From positions 21,114 through 85,113 of the forward strand of contig NZ_CAPS01000069.1 in NCBI RefSeq assembly GCF_000333955.1: a stretch of 64,000 nt of DNA. The letters are read 5' to 3'. The position numbers and the translations under genes were made by a program. The notes beneath the pieces were generated by a model. It saw nothing but the letters and a program-made list of their open reading frames with translations. It was not told the DNA's origin and did not search any database. Positions 8,827 to 19,011 of this stretch are shown one piece after another (the first letter of the stretch is position 1; the number at the start of each line of letters is the position of its first letter). Source of the DNA: Rhodococcus sp. AW25M09 (GTDB lineage: Bacteria; Actinomycetota; Actinomycetes; Mycobacteriales; Mycobacteriaceae).

Positions 8827-9489
8827 TCAGGCGACGATTCGATCCGACGCGTCCTCGGTGCCGAAGACGAGGTGCTCGCCGACGTGAAAACGCCGAGCCG
8901 ACCAGGCCGCCGCGGCCGCGTCGAGGAAGTCGTCGACGGCCGGCCCGAGTGGCAGGTCGGCCAGGTCGATGCGCTCGCTCCACCGTTCGAGTGCTGACAA
9001 TCGTTGCCCGACGCCGCGACCGGTTTTCTTGGACGCATAGTGCGTCGTCGCTGACATTGCCCGAAACGAGCATTCGGGATGTACCTCGACATACGTGGCC
9101 GGATCGAAGTTCGCGTCCCGCCACGCCTGTACCGCGGGAAGTATGTGCCACGTCTGTTTGCTGATCGCCTTGCCGGTGATGCGGCGCGATACCGCACACG
9201 CCTGCTCGTACGTCGGTGCGCCGAGAACGTTGACGACAGGCGTGTGGAAGATCGAGCTACGGGCGGTGCCGAGAAACTTCTTCGCCTCGAGTTCACTGAT
9301 GCGATAGCCGCTATCGGGTAGGGACAGCGGCATATCGACGCCCACCCGAGCGCAGTCTCGGGTCGCCTCCAGCACTTCTGGCACGGATGAACAGGCCCGC
9401 CATGTCAGGGTCGAGCCCTCGAAGAATGCGACGACCCACGCACCCTTCGCGCCGTCCACGCCGGCAAATTTCTCGGCTCCGGAGTTCAC
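8827..9489 (-). CDS. DUF429 family protein
   Basis: A 220-residue protein of the DUF429 family, predicted from sequence to have an RNase H-like fold. The N-terminal AGVDGAKGAWVVA matches the first strand with its conserved Asp. VGVDMPLSLP supplies the second acidic strand, HPECSF sits in the middle, and the C-terminal DDFLDAAAAAW has the final acidic positions. Activity is not established for the family. GTG 9489 is used. The gene is divergent from rpiB, only 16 bp away, so their promoters must overlap. Confidence 0.75.
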   Translation of the reverse strand: MNSGAEKFAGVDGAKGAWVVAFFEGSTLTWRACSSVPEVLEATRDCARVGVDMPLSLPDSGYRISELEAKKFLGTARSSIFHTPVVNVLGAPTYEQACAVSRRITGKAISKQTWHILPAVQAWRDANFDPATYVEVHPECSFRAMSATTHYASKKTGRGVGQRLSALERWSERIDLADLPLGPAVDDFLDAAAAAWSARRFHVGEHLVFGTEDASDRIVA

Positions 9490-9505
9490 CTGTCAGACTC
9501 TATGC

Positions 9506-9985
<480 letters not shown>

Positions 9986-10780
9986 GTGCCTGAGGGGCAC
10001 ACTCTGCACCGACTGGCTCGGTTGCATCAGCGTCGATTCGCCGGAGCGCCGGTGGAGGCGAGCAGTCCACAGGGGCGGTTCGTCTCCGGTGCTTCGCTGA
10101 TCGACGGCCTCGTGTTCGAGAAGGCAGAGGCCTGGGGCAAACACCTGCTGCACCGATACGAGTCCGATCTGATCGTGCACATTCACCTCGGCCTTTACGG
10201 GAAGTTCACCGAACAGGCCGTGCCACTGAACGAGCCGGTGGGTGCAGTGCGTCTGCGCTTGGTGGGGGAGAAGTACGGTGTCGACCTTCGTGGGCCCACC
10301 GCCTGCGAGATCTACACCGAGCAGCAGGTCGACGCCCTCGTGGCCCGTCTCGGACCGGACCCGCTTCGCAAGGATGCAGATCCGAGTGCGGCGTGGGCGC
10401 GAATCTCCAAGTCGCGCACTGCGATCGGGACGCTGTTGATGGATCAGAAGGTGCTCGCCGGCGTCGGCAACGTCTACCGCGCCGAGATTCTTTTCCGCCA
10501 CGAGATCAATCCGATGAGGCCGGGCAAAGACCTCGATCGGTCGGAGTGGGATGCGATCTGGTTCGACCTGGTCGAGTTGATGAAAATCGGAGTGCGGCGC
10601 GGCCGCATCATCACCATCCGGCCCGAGGACGATCACGGCGATACCTACGCCGCACGCCGGCCGCGGTCGTACGTCTACCGCAGGCAGGGCTTTCCGTGCC
10701 GAGTGTGCGGTGCAGAAATTCTGCACTCGACGATGCAGGCACGAAACTTGTTTTGGTGCCCGGTCTGTCAGGCAACGTAG
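9986..10780 (+). CDS. nei: Fpg/Nei family DNA glycosylase (endonuclease VIII type)
   Basis: Base excision repair enzyme of 264 residues that removes oxidised bases and cleaves the strand. After the initiator, PEGHTLHRLA supplies the catalytic N-terminal proline and the following glutamate. GVGNVYRAEILF is the H2TH region. The C-terminal CRVCG...FWCPVCQ is a CxxC-x16-CxxC type zinc finger. The PEGH rather than PELP start favours the Nei group over MutM. GTG 9986 directly abuts the rpiB stop. Equivalent to Rv2464c. Confidence 0.9.
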   Translation: MPEGHTLHRLARLHQRRFAGAPVEASSPQGRFVSGASLIDGLVFEKAEAWGKHLLHRYESDLIVHIHLGLYGKFTEQAVPLNEPVGAVRLRLVGEKYGVDLRGPTACEIYTEQQVDALVARLGPDPLRKDADPSAAWARISKSRTAIGTLLMDQKVLAGVGNVYRAEILFRHEINPMRPGKDLDRSEWDAIWFDLVELMKIGVRRGRIITIRPEDDHGDTYAARRPRSYVYRRQGFPCRVCGAEILHSTMQARNLFWCPVCQAT

Positions 10781-10847
10781 TTACCGAAGCGGTGCGGAGT
10801 TGATCGTTTCGGATCGTTTCGAGTCGAATCCAGACTGAGCGGACACG

Positions 10848-10874
10848 AAAAAACCCCGCACCGGGAGTGCGGGG
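10848..10874 (-). terminator. Rho-independent terminator of tRNA-Gly
   Basis: On the minus strand an 8-bp perfect stem (CCCCGCAC and its complement) with a 5-base loop is followed by six T. It lies 7 bp downstream of the tRNA-Gly 3' end. On the plus strand the same hairpin could also stop nei readthrough, but there the T-run is short. Confidence 0.85.
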
Positions 10875-10881
10875 CTTTCGA

Positions 10882-10955
10882 TGGAGCCGATGACGAGAAT
10901 CGAACTCGCGTAGCCTGTTTGGAAGACAGGGGCTCTACCATTGAGCTACATCGGC
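10882..10955 (-). tRNA. tRNA-Gly (anticodon TCC)
   Basis: A 74-base cloverleaf including an encoded CCA. The 7-bp acceptor stem is GCCGATG pairing with CATCGGC, the D-arm contains AGCTCAATGGTAGAGC, the anticodon stem is CCTGT/ACAGG around loop CTTCCAA, and the T-arm has GTTCGATTC. Anticodon TCC reads GGA-family glycine codons. A terminator follows. No integrase gene or duplicated 3' end is seen nearby, so it shows no sign of use as an integration site. Confidence 0.95.
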
Positions 10956-11148
10956 ATGCAAACAACAGTCGTGGGATCGCCATTTCCGTCGCCTGCGTTT
11001 CAAGACTGTACCCAACGCTGCCGCCGGATTCCAAACCGGCCCGCCGCGCCGCTTCCGGCCGAACGTCATCGGTGGGGTTCCCGGAACCTCATCGGTGGGG
11101 CGCCCATGAGGGGCTACTATCGGTTGCTGTTGAATGGTGACCGTACGA

Positions 11149-11222
11149 CGGGGTGTGGCGCAGCTTGGTAGCGCATCCGCTTTGGGAGCGGAGGGTCGCA
11201 GGTTCAATTCCTGTCACCCCGA
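11149..11222 (+). tRNA. tRNA-Pro (anticodon TGG)
   Basis: A 74-base cloverleaf without encoded CCA. The acceptor stem is CGGGGTG pairing with CACCCCG, the D-arm is GCGCAGCTTGGTAGCGC, the anticodon stem TCCGC/GCGGA surrounds loop TTTGGGA, and the T-arm carries GGTTCAATTCC. Anticodon TGG reads proline codons. It is followed by a GCTCGCC/GGCGAGC hairpin (11244-11265) and then tig, an arrangement that is common in Actinobacteria. Confidence 0.95.
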
Positions 11223-11325
11223 CAAATGAGGGCCGCAGGCACGGCTCGCCGTGTTCGTGGCGAGCGAGGCAGAACCGCAAGCCAGCATCATCAGCAAGCA
11301 AGATCACCACAAAGGAGCATGTCCC

Positions 11326-12705
11326 GTGAAGAGCACCGTCGAGCAGCTGAGCCCGACGCGAGTCCGTATCAACGTTGAGGTGCCCTTCGAGGAGCTCAAG
11401 CCTGATTTCGACCGCGCGTACAAGGCTCTGGCTCAGCAGATCCGCCTCCCAGGATTCCGTCCGGGCAAGGCTCCGGCCAAGCTCCTCGAAGCACGCGTCG
11501 GCCGTGGTGCCGTACTGGAGCAGGTCGTCAACGACGCTCTTCCCTCCCGCTACTCCGAGGCCGTGACCAACGAGAAGGTCAAGGTCATCGGCCAGCCCGA
11601 GATCGAGATCACCAAGATCGAAGACGGCACCGAACTCACGTTCACCGCTGAGGTCGACGTGCGCCCCGAGATCGACCTGCCGGACTACTCGACCATCAGC
11701 GTCGTCGTCGACCCGCTCGAGATCACCGACGAGGCCGTGGACGAGCAGCTGCAGTCGCTGCGCCAGCGCTTCGGCACCCTCACCGGTGTCGACCGCGCGG
11801 TTCGGACCGGCGACTTCGTCTCGATCGATCTCTCGGCCACCGTCGACGGCGAGAACGTCGAAGAAGCCACCGCGAGCGGCCTGTCCCACGAGGTCGGTTC
11901 CGGTCAGCTCATCGATGGTCTGGACGACGCGATCATCGGCGTCTCGGCAAACGAGTCGAAGGAGTTCACCTCGACTCTGGTGGCCGGCGAGTACACGGGC
12001 AAGGAAGCCGTCGTCACGGTCAAGGTCGTGTCCGTCAAGGAACGCGAGCTGCCCGAGGCCGACGACGAGTTCGCCCAGCTGGCCAGTGAGTTCGACACGT
12101 TCGAGGAACTGCTCGAGGACCTGAAGGCGCGCGTCGAGCGGGTCAAGAAGGTCGAGCAGGCCGGCCAGATTCGTGACAAGGTCCTCGAGACGTTGCTCGA
12201 CACGCTCGAGATCCCGGCCCCCGAGGCCGTCGTCAAGGCCGAGGTCGACTCCCAGGTGCACGAGGCCATCCACGGTCTCGATCACAACGAGGAGGCGCTC
12301 GCCGAGCTGCTCGAGTCGCAGGGTTCGAGCCGCGAGGAGTTCGACAAGGACGTCAAGGAGGGTGCCGAGAAGTCGGTGCGTACCCAGCTTCTCCTCGACG
12401 CGATCGCCGAAGCAGAGAACACTCAGGTCGGCCAGGAAGAGCTCACCGAGCGGATCATCTTCCAGGCGCAGCGCTACGGCATGCCGCCCGAGCAGTTCAT
12501 CCAGCAGGTGCAGCAGGCCAACCAGCTCGGTGCCGTGTTCGCCGATGTCAAGCGCGGTAAGGCGTTGGCCTCGGTCGTCGAGCGCGTCACCGTGACCGAC
12601 ACCACCGGCGCGAGCGTCGATACGGCGGAACTGTTCGGCAGCCCCGCCGATGCTCCCGACGAGGTCGAAGCACTGGATTCATCCGAAGGCGAACAAGAGA
12701 AGTAA
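11326..12705 (+). CDS. tig: Trigger factor, ribosome-associated chaperone
   Basis: A 459-residue chaperone that binds the ribosome exit tunnel and receives nascent chains. The ribosome-binding loop [14 protein letters not shown] is visible near residue 45. The FKBP-type peptidyl-prolyl isomerase domain lies around residues 155-245 ([27 protein letters not shown]), and the long helical C-terminal domain follows. The acidic tail ([12 protein letters not shown]) is typical of actinobacterial trigger factors. GTG 11326 has AAAGGAG ten bases upstream; longer in-frame starts run into the hairpin after tRNA-Pro. It precedes the clp protease genes. Confidence 0.96.
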   Translation: MKSTVEQLSPTRVRINVEVPFEELKPDFDRAYKALAQQIRLPGFRPGKAPAKLLEARVGRGAVLEQVVNDALPSRYSEAVTNEKVKVIGQPEIEITKIEDGTELTFTAEVDVRPEIDLPDYSTISVVVDPLEITDEAVDEQLQSLRQRFGTLTGVDRAVRTGDFVSIDLSATVDGENVEEATASGLSHEVGSGQLIDGLDDAIIGVSANESKEFTSTLVAGEYTGKEAVVTVKVVSVKERELPEADDEFAQLASEFDTFEELLEDLKARVERVKKVEQAGQIRDKVLETLLDTLEIPAPEAVVKAEVDSQVHEAIHGLDHNEEALAELLESQGSSREEFDKDVKEGAEKSVRTQLLLDAIAEAENTQVGQEELTERIIFQAQRYGMPPEQFIQQVQQANQLGAVFADVKRGKALASVVERVTVTDTTGASVDTAELFGSPADAPDEVEALDSSEGEQEK

Positions 12706-12719
12706 CGCTGACAGCGAAC

Positions 12720-12757
12720 GACGGCGGTTCCGGGACTCCGGAGCCGCCGTCTTTCGT
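12720..12757 (+). terminator. Terminator after tig
   Basis: A 14-bp stem (GACGGCGGTTCCGG with CCGGAGCCGCCGTC, one G-T pair) with loop GACT, followed by TTTCGTT. It lies 15 bp after the tig stop and separates tig from the clpP operon. Confidence 0.85.
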
Positions 12758-12806
12758 TAGTGTCTGTGTCAGGAACCAACGATTTGTTATGGAAAAGGCA
12801 GGTACC

Positions 12807-13439
12807 GTGACTGTTCAGAATCCGGCGGCTTCGCACGAGCAGAGTCCCGTCATGACTTCGGCCGCAGCTGGGCTGAATCTCAGCGACTCCGTGTACGAGC
12901 GTCTGCTTCAAAACCGCATCATTTTCCTCGGTACCCAGGTCGATGACGACATCGCCAACAAGTTGTGCGCGCAGATCCTGCTGCTCTCGGCCGAGGATCC
13001 CACCCGCGACATCGCGCTGTACATCAACTCTCCCGGTGGCTCTGTCACCGCGGGTATGGCCATCTTCGACACCATGGAATTCGCCGAGTGCGACATCGCG
13101 ACCTACGGCATGGGTCTGGCTGCCTCGATGGGTCAGTTCCTGCTGTCTGCCGGTGCCAAGGGCAAGCGCTACGCACTCCCGCACGCGCGCATCATGATGC
13201 ACCAGCCCTCGGCCGGTATCGGCGGCAGCGCCTCCGACATCGCCATCATGGCCGAGCAGTTCGCGCACACCAAGCGCGAGATGGCCGAGCTCATCGCTTC
13301 GCACACGGGCCAGACAGTCGAGCAGATCACCGAGGACTCCGATCGCGACCGGTGGTTCACCGCTCAGGCAGCCAAGGAATACGGGTTCGTGGATCACGTC
13401 GTCAGTCGCGCGCGGCAGGCCGGCGGACTCGGCGAGTAA
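12807..13439 (+). CDS. clpP1: ATP-dependent Clp protease proteolytic subunit 1
   Basis: Serine peptidase subunit of about 210 residues. With ClpP2 it forms the mixed tetradecamer used by ClpX and ClpC in Actinobacteria. The catalytic Ser lies in MGLAASMGQ, His in RIMMHQPS and Asp in [23 protein letters not shown] is the oxyanion and strand region. GTG 12807 is preferred because AAGGCAGG lies just upstream; ATG 12789 in the same frame is possible. It is followed by clpP2 46 bp later. No promoter element could be assigned in the 80 bp before it. Confidence 0.96.
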   Translation: MTVQNPAASHEQSPVMTSAAAGLNLSDSVYERLLQNRIIFLGTQVDDDIANKLCAQILLLSAEDPTRDIALYINSPGGSVTAGMAIFDTMEFAECDIATYGMGLAASMGQFLLSAGAKGKRYALPHARIMMHQPSAGIGGSASDIAIMAEQFAHTKREMAELIASHTGQTVEQITEDSDRDRWFTAQAAKEYGFVDHVVSRARQAGGLGE

Positions 13440-13485
13440 TTCGGCCGGTACCGGCGACCTCGATCACTCACATCTTGGAGAAACG

Positions 13486-14127
13486 ATGACAAACCTGTTC
13501 GATCCCAACCAGTTGCCGTCCTCGCGGTACATCCTCCCGTCCTTCGTCGAGCACTCCAGCTACGGCGTCAAGGAATCGAACCCGTACAACAAGCTGTTCG
13601 AGGAGCGCATCATCTTCCTCGGCGTTCAGGTCGACGATGCGTCCGCCAATGACGTCATGGCGCAGCTGTTGGTGCTCGAGGGACTCGATCCCGACCGGGA
13701 CATCACGATGTACATCAACTCGCCCGGCGGCTCGTTCACCTCGCTGATGGCGATCTACGACACGATGCAGTACGTCCGCGCAGACGTCGCTACCGTCTGC
13801 CTCGGCCAGGCTGCCTCGGCAGCTGCGGTTCTGCTCGCCGCCGGCACCCCCGGTAAGCGCGCTGCACTCCCCAATGCGCGGGTGCTCATTCATCAGCCCT
13901 CCAGCGGCGGTATTCAGGGTCAGGTATCCGACCTCGAGATCCAGGCTGCCGAGATCGAGCGCATGCGGCGACTCATGGAGACCACCCTCGGTCGCCACAC
14001 CGGCAAGGATCCCGACGTCATCCGCAAGGACACCGATCGCGACAAGATCCTCACGGCAGAGCAGGCCAAGGACTACGGCATCATCGACACCGTGTTCGAG
14101 TACCGCAAGCTGTCTGCACAGAAGTAG
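13486..14127 (+). CDS. clpP2: ATP-dependent Clp protease proteolytic subunit 2
   Basis: A 213-residue ClpP paralogue with its own catalytic triad: Ser in [11 protein letters not shown], His in VLIHQPSS and Asp in KDTDRDK. The N-terminus ([35 protein letters not shown]) is longer than in ClpP1 and typical of the actinobacterial ClpP2 group. ATG 13486 is preceded by TTGGAGAAACG. In mycobacteria ClpP1 and ClpP2 are jointly essential and assemble as stacked heptamers; the sequence gives no reason to expect otherwise here. Confidence 0.96.
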   Translation: MTNLFDPNQLPSSRYILPSFVEHSSYGVKESNPYNKLFEERIIFLGVQVDDASANDVMAQLLVLEGLDPDRDITMYINSPGGSFTSLMAIYDTMQYVRADVATVCLGQAASAAAVLLAAGTPGKRAALPNARVLIHQPSSGGIQGQVSDLEIQAAEIERMRRLMETTLGRHTGKDPDVIRKDTDRDKILTAEQAKDYGIIDTVFEYRKLSAQK

Positions 14128-14426
14128 CAGAGCGAGTAACACCGGTCGGACCGGTACGGTCCGGCAGAAGGTTTTCGGCGCCGGGCGCGAGTGAGAAACT
14201 CCGCCCGGCGGCCGCGATCGTCGTCCCGAATACGGTAATCGGTGAAATCGGGTGGGCGAATCACCGGAAACAACCCGCCCATGTTCGGCGAACACGGGTA
14301 GCGTCGCACCCAACAACTCGGGCGATCGATCTCGGCGTGACGAACGGCCGAGAAACAGTTCCACGGCGGTTTCGGCACACTCCGACGGCGTGGGTCGTAC
14401 GCGGACAAGGAAGTAGGAACCTCCGA
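14128..14426. other. Intergenic region clpP2-clpX with hairpins
   Basis: About 300 bp without a gene. It contains a small GGACCG-GTA-CGGTCC hairpin 16 bp after clpP2 and a larger CCGGGCG/CGCCCGG hairpin at 14181-14208. Neither is followed by a T-run, so termination is uncertain. The remainder presumably holds the clpX promoter and leader, but I cannot assign -10/-35 boxes. Confidence 0.4.
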
Positions 14427-15707
14427 ATGGCACGCATCGGTGACGGTGGCGATCTGCTGAAGTGCTCGTTCTGCGGCAAGAGCCAGAAGCAGGTCAAGAA
14501 GCTCATTGCTGGACCAGGGGTGTACATCTGTGATGAGTGCATCGACCTCTGCAACGAGATCATCGAGGAGGAGTTGGCCGAGTCGAGCGAAGTGAAGCTC
14601 GACGACCTGCCCAAGCCCTCGGAGATCAAGGACTTTCTCGAGAACTACGTGATCGGCCAGGACGCGGCCAAGCGCACGCTGGCGGTCGCGGTCTACAACC
14701 ACTACAAGCGCATCCAGGCAGGCGACAAGACTCGCGATGTGCGGGGCGAATCCGTCGAGCTGGCGAAGTCGAACATTCTGATGCTCGGGCCGACAGGGTG
14801 CGGAAAGACGTATCTCGCGCAGACGTTGGCCAAGATGCTCAACGTGCCGTTCGCCATCGCTGACGCGACCGCGCTCACCGAGGCCGGTTACGTGGGCGAG
14901 GATGTCGAGAACATCCTGCTCAAGCTGATCCAGGCTGCGGATTACGACGTCAAGCGCGCCGAGACCGGCATCATCTACATCGACGAGGTCGACAAGATCG
15001 CCCGCAAGAGCGAGAACCCGTCGATCACGCGTGATGTATCCGGTGAAGGTGTGCAGCAGGCGTTGCTGAAGATCCTGGAAGGAACCCAGGCAAGCGTGCC
15101 GCCGCAGGGCGGTCGCAAGCATCCGCATCAGGAGTTCATCCAGATCGACACCACCAATGTGCTGTTCATCGTCGCCGGTGCGTTCGCGGGTCTGGAGAAG
15201 ATCGTCTCCGATCGCGTCGGCAAGCGCGGACTCGGCTTCGGTGCCGAGGTTCGCTCCAAGGCCGAGATCGACACGCAGGATCACTTCGCGGAGGTGATGC
15301 CGGAGGATCTGATCAAATTCGGTCTGATCCCCGAGTTCATCGGCCGTTTGCCGATGATCGCGTCGGTGACGAATCTGGACAAGGAATCGCTCGTGACGAT
15401 TCTGTCCGAGCCGAAGAACGCGCTCGTCAAGCAGTACCGGCGACTGTTCGACATGGACGGTGTCGAGCTCGAGTTCACCGCCGAGGCCCTGGACGCGATT
15501 GCCGATCAGGCGATTCTTCGAGGCACCGGTGCTCGTGGTCTTCGCGCCATCATGGAAGAAGTTCTGCTGCCGGTGATGTACGACATCCCCAGCCGCGACG
15601 ATGTCGAGAAGGTCGTCGTCACTGCGGAAACGGTCAACGACAACGTGCTGCCGACCATCGTGCCGCGCAAGCCCGAACGTCCCGAGCGCCGCGACAAGTC
15701 GGCCTGA
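14427..15707 (+). CDS. clpX: Clp protease ATP-binding subunit ClpX
   Basis: AAA+ unfoldase of 426 residues that selects substrates and feeds them into ClpP1P2. The N-terminal zinc domain has CSFCGK and CDECI. Walker A is GPTGCGKT, Walker B is [10 protein letters not shown], and the pore loop GYVGED precedes ENILLKL. The sensor regions [14 protein letters not shown] and [10 protein letters not shown] are intact. ATG 14427 begins the conserved [17 protein letters not shown]; it follows AAGGAAGTAGGAA. It is separated from clpP2 by 299 bp and so probably has its own promoter. A strong hairpin follows it. Confidence 0.97.
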   Translation: MARIGDGGDLLKCSFCGKSQKQVKKLIAGPGVYICDECIDLCNEIIEEELAESSEVKLDDLPKPSEIKDFLENYVIGQDAAKRTLAVAVYNHYKRIQAGDKTRDVRGESVELAKSNILMLGPTGCGKTYLAQTLAKMLNVPFAIADATALTEAGYVGEDVENILLKLIQAADYDVKRAETGIIYIDEVDKIARKSENPSITRDVSGEGVQQALLKILEGTQASVPPQGGRKHPHQEFIQIDTTNVLFIVAGAFAGLEKIVSDRVGKRGLGFGAEVRSKAEIDTQDHFAEVMPEDLIKFGLIPEFIGRLPMIASVTNLDKESLVTILSEPKNALVKQYRRLFDMDGVELEFTAEALDAIADQAILRGTGARGLRAIMEEVLLPVMYDIPSRDDVEKVVVTAETVNDNVLPTIVPRKPERPERRDKSA

Positions 15708-15728
15708 CGAACGAAGTGCTTCACGACC

Positions 15729-15767
15729 GAGCCCCGATCATCAAGACGACGATCGGGGCTCGCTTTC
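15729..15767. terminator. Terminator between clpX and pcaF
   Basis: An 11-bp perfect stem (GAGCCCCGATC at 15729-15739 and its complement at 15751-15761) followed by GCTTTCGTT on the plus strand. The flanking genes converge, so it can act for both. Confidence 0.85.
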
Positions 15768-15804
15768 GTTGTGGGCAATGTTGTGCGAACAGATCAGCCG
15801 ACCG

Positions 15805-17016
15805 TCAGGCGATTCGCTCGAACACCGCTGCCAGTCCTTGGCCGCCGCCGATGCACATCGTCTCCAGTCCGTAGCGGACTTCGCGGCGGGCCATCTCCCG
15901 GAGCAAGGTGGCGAGGATTCGGGCCCCGGTGGCACCGACGGGGTGGCCCAGCGAGATGCCGGAACCGTGTGGGTTCAGCCGAGGGTCATCGGACTCGATG
16001 CCCCAGGATCGGGTGACGGCGAGGGCCTGGGCCGCGAAGGCCTCGTTCAGTTCGATGATCCCCATGTCGTCGAGGCTCAGGCCGAGGCGTCCGAGCGCTT
16101 TGTCGCTGGCGGGAACCGGTCCGATGCCCATTGTGCGCGGGGCAACTCCGGCCACACCCCAGCCGGCCAGTCGAGCCAGTGGTCGAAGGCCCAGTGCAGC
16201 AGCTTTTTCCGGGGTGGTGACGATGGCGATCGCGGCACCGTCGTTTTGACCGCTGGCGTTTCCTGCGGTGACGGTCGACTCGGAGTCGATCGACGCACGA
16301 ATCGCCTTCAGCTTCGCCAAGGACTCCATGGTGGTGTCGGCCCTCGGGTGCTCGTCGGTGGTGACGAGCATCGGATCCGCCTTACGTTGCGGGACGGATA
16401 CTCCGACTATCTCCTCGGCGAACACGCCGCTGTTCTGTGCAGCGACCGCGCGCTGGTGGGATTGCACCGCGAGTGCATCCTGATCGGCGCGGCTGATGGA
16501 GAATTCCGCTCGCAAGTTCTCTGCGGTTTCGATCATGCCGCCGGGTACGGGAAAGTTCCTGCCTCCTGCGGTCACTCGCGCACGTGCAAGTCGGTCCGAC
16601 AGAGCCACTGCCTCGGCCTTGACACCCCAGCGCATGCCGGTGGCGTAGAACTCGGTCTGGCTCATGCTCTCGACACCGCCCGCCAGGACGAGGTCGTTGC
16701 CGCCGGACTGCACCTGCATACACGCCTGGAGCACTGCCTGCAGTCCGGATCCGCAGCGGCGGTCGATCTGCATACCGGGTACGTCGATCCCCAGATCGGC
16801 ATCGAGCGCGGCTACCCGGCCGATGGCCGGTGCATCGCCGTTGGGGGATGCCTGTCCCAGGATCACGTCGTCGATATCGGAACCGGAAATACCGGTTCGG
16901 GCCACGAGTTCGGCGATGACGGTGCCGGCCAACGCCTGGGCGGAGATGTCGCGGAACTGGCCACCGAAGCGGCCGACCGGTGTTCGCAGTGGCTCGCAGA
17001 TCACGGCATCAGGCAT
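15805..17016 (-). CDS. pcaF: Thiolase, probable beta-ketoadipyl-CoA thiolase
   Basis: A 403-residue thiolase that, in this context, would cleave beta-ketoadipyl-CoA to succinyl-CoA and acetyl-CoA, the last step of protocatechuate degradation. Active residues are visible: the nucleophilic Cys in QIDRRCGSGLQAV near residue 90, His in the NEAFAAQA and GHPVGATGARI region, and the second Cys in ETMCIGGGQG. Thiolase sequences alone do not distinguish PcaF from acetyl-CoA acetyltransferases; the assignment rests on its position as last gene of pcaHGBLRF, overlapping pcaR by 8 bases. Confidence 0.85.
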   Translation of the reverse strand: MPDAVICEPLRTPVGRFGGQFRDISAQALAGTVIAELVARTGISGSDIDDVILGQASPNGDAPAIGRVAALDADLGIDVPGMQIDRRCGSGLQAVLQACMQVQSGGNDLVLAGGVESMSQTEFYATGMRWGVKAEAVALSDRLARARVTAGGRNFPVPGGMIETAENLRAEFSISRADQDALAVQSHQRAVAAQNSGVFAEEIVGVSVPQRKADPMLVTTDEHPRADTTMESLAKLKAIRASIDSESTVTAGNASGQNDGAAIAIVTTPEKAAALGLRPLARLAGWGVAGVAPRTMGIGPVPASDKALGRLGLSLDDMGIIELNEAFAAQALAVTRSWGIESDDPRLNPHGSGISLGHPVGATGARILATLLREMARREVRYGLETMCIGGGQGLAAVFERIA

Positions 17017-17827
17017 GGTTGTTTCCTCGCTTGTCGTTGGTTCCTGCGCCGACCCGGATCAGGTCGGTCTCGATGGCGCGGGTGGCGTCGAGCAGGGCTG
17101 GGAGAAGTTCGGTGCGCACTGCGTCGGCGGAGTGCCGCGCAGCCTGGGTCGAAACGTTCGCCGCCGCGACGACTGCGCCGTTCCCGTCGTGGATCGGAGC
17201 CGCGATGGACCGCAAGCCCTCTTCGAGTTCTTGATCCACCAGGCAGAAGCCCTCGCTTCGGACGCGTTCGAGTTCGCGCCTCAGCGCGTCGGGGGTGGTG
17301 ACGGTTTTGCCGGTGAGGGGAGTCAGCCGGACTCGATCGAGGTAGGTCGCGAGTTCGTCGGCGGGCAGCCCGGCCAGCAACACTCGACCCATCGAGGTGG
17401 CGAACGCGGGGAATCGAGTACCGATGTTGATGCCGACCGTCATGATGCGGCTGACGGGAACGCGCGCGACGTATACGACGTCGTCGCCGTCGAGAATCGA
17501 GACCGAGGATGATTCGCGCACCCGCTCGGCGAGCGCCTCCAAGTGCGGCCCCGAGACCTCCGGAAGCGACAGGCTCGACAGGTAGCTGTAGCCCAGTTCC
17601 AGAACCCGCGGAGTGAGCCAGAACAGGGAACCGTCGGTGCGGACGTAACCGAGTTCGACGAGCGTCAGCAGAAACCGTCGGGCGGTGGCGCGAGTGAGCT
17701 CGGTTGCCCGTGCGACGTCGGAGAGTGTTCGACGCGGATGCTCGGCGTCGAAGGCTCGAATCACGGCGAGGCCGCGGCCGAGCGACTGAACGTAGTCCGA
17801 GGACGGTGCCGGGTCGGCCGAGGTCAC
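17009..17827 (-). CDS. pcaR: IclR-family regulator of the pca genes
   Basis: A 272-residue transcription factor with an N-terminal winged helix (GLAVIRAFDAEHPRRTLSDVARATELTRATARRF region, about residues 18-60) and an effector domain in which GINIGTRFPAFATSMGRVLL and LEEGLRSIAAPI are IclR hallmarks. Relatives named PcaR/PcaU respond to beta-ketoadipate or protocatechuate and control pca genes. GTG 17827 overlaps the pcaL stop by 4 bases. A probable operator with three half-sites lies in the pcaH-pcaI gap. The frame stays open upstream only as a shadow of pcaL. Confidence 0.88.
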   Translation of the reverse strand: MTSADPAPSSDYVQSLGRGLAVIRAFDAEHPRRTLSDVARATELTRATARRFLLTLVELGYVRTDGSLFWLTPRVLELGYSYLSSLSLPEVSGPHLEALAERVRESSSVSILDGDDVVYVARVPVSRIMTVGINIGTRFPAFATSMGRVLLAGLPADELATYLDRVRLTPLTGKTVTTPDALRRELERVRSEGFCLVDQELEEGLRSIAAPIHDGNGAVVAAANVSTQAARHSADAVRTELLPALLDATRAIETDLIRVGAGTNDKRGNNHA

Positions 17828-19011
17828 GAGTCGACCGATTCGGTGTCGTCCGCGGTGGAGGCCTCGGCAATTGCTGCGTTCGCCAGCGCAAAGGCGCTGT
17901 TGCTGTTCGGAACTCCCGCGTACACCGCGGTGTGCAGGAACACCTCGGCCAGTTCGTCCGGTTCCGATCCGGCGCGCAGAGCTGCCCGGATGTGCATATC
18001 GAGCTCGTGCTGATTGCCCACGGCCGTCAGAATCGCCAGAGTCAGCAGTCGGCGGGTCTTGTGATCGAGTCCGGGTCGGTTCCATATGTCGCCCCACGCG
18101 GTGCGGGTGATGAAATCCTGGAACGGCGCGGTGAAGTCGGTGCGGGCGGCGATGCTTCGGTCGACGTGCGCATCGCCGAGGACGCTGCGACGCACCGTCA
18201 TACCGGTGTCGTGGGCGGCCGCGCGGCCGACGGAACATGCAGTCGATCCGATATGTGTGGCAATGGCCGCGGTGACCGGCCCGGCCTGTTCGACGTTGGC
18301 CAGGTGCGCGGCGGGGTCGAGAACTCGGTACGTCGATCCAGCGATGCCGTCGGCGATGACCAACAGATCCTCCGGTGTGGTCGCGGGATCTTGCAGACCG
18401 GCCAGGACGAGAGTCGGAGCGCTGATCCGTGTCAGGTCTGCACGAGAATCCCACTGGGACAACGCTTCGCAACATGCTGCATAGCCCTCGTCTGGAGTAT
18501 CGGCGATCATCCGACGGTGGCGTTCGGCGAGATCGCTGTCGCGAGCGAGGAGCTCGGCGGTGAACCAGCGAGTGAGCGCGACATCGGCCAATGCGGACGT
18601 TCCCGACGCGCGGACGGTGGCAGCGCGGTCGGTCCACTGCGTCGGTTCCCCGAACTTGGCGGAGGTGCACAGCAAGGTCAGTGTCCGCACTCGCTCGGGA
18701 CGATGAATGGCGATCCATTGTGCGATGGCTCCGCCGATCGAGAGGCCGACCACGTGCACCCGCACCAGAGCGAGGGAGTCCAGCAGGGTCAGAACATCCT
18801 GGGCGAGCTCGGCTATCGAGTACGGACCGGCCGGAACAGGAGACTGCCCGTGACCACGGATATCGACAGCGAGAACGTGAGCGGACGCCGACAGCGATCC
18901 GACCTGCGGGTTCCACATGGACCGGTCGGAGCCGAGGGAGCCGATCAGCACCACGGTGTCCGAATCGGGGTGCGGTCCTTCGGTGCGTTCGTGAGCGAGT
19001 GCAACGGTCAT
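17824..19011 (-). CDS. pcaL: Fused beta-ketoadipate enol-lactone hydrolase / gamma-carboxymuconolactone decarboxylase
   Basis: A 395-residue bifunctional protein. The N-terminal 260 residues are an alpha/beta hydrolase (nucleophile elbow VGLSIGGAIAQW near residue 90, oxyanion region LIGSLGSDRSMW). The C-terminal 125 residues are a carboxymuconolactone decarboxylase domain (RSVLGDAHVDR; ITRTAWGDIWNRPGL; HIRAALRAG). Together they convert gamma-carboxymuconolactone via the enol-lactone to beta-ketoadipate. This PcaD-PcaC fusion is known from Rhodococcus and Streptomyces. ATG 19011 overlaps the pcaB stop by 4 bases. Confidence 0.94.
   Translation of the reverse strand: MTVALAHERTEGPHPDSDTVVLIGSLGSDRSMWNPQVGSLSASAHVLAVDIRGHGQSPVPAGPYSIAELAQDVLTLLDSLALVRVHVVGLSIGGAIAQWIAIHRPERVRTLTLLCTSAKFGEPTQWTDRAATVRASGTSALADVALTRWFTAELLARDSDLAERHRRMIADTPDEGYAACCEALSQWDSRADLTRISAPTLVLAGLQDPATTPEDLLVIADGIAGSTYRVLDPAAHLANVEQAGPVTAAIATHIGSTACSVGRAAAHDTGMTVRRSVLGDAHVDRSIAARTDFTAPFQDFITRTAWGDIWNRPGLDHKTRRLLTLAILTAVGNQHELDMHIRAALRAGSEPDELAEVFLHTAVYAGVPNSNSAFALANAAIAEASTADDTESVDS

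Noticed and set aside
10882..11222. The two tRNA genes as an integration hotspot
   Set aside because: No integrase, direct repeat of a tRNA end, or change in gene style is visible on either side.
17828..18916. An N-terminal extension of about 360 codons on the PcaR frame
   Set aside because: It is the out-of-frame shadow of pcaL; the helix-turn-helix start and the GTG overlapping the pcaL stop fix PcaR at 17827.
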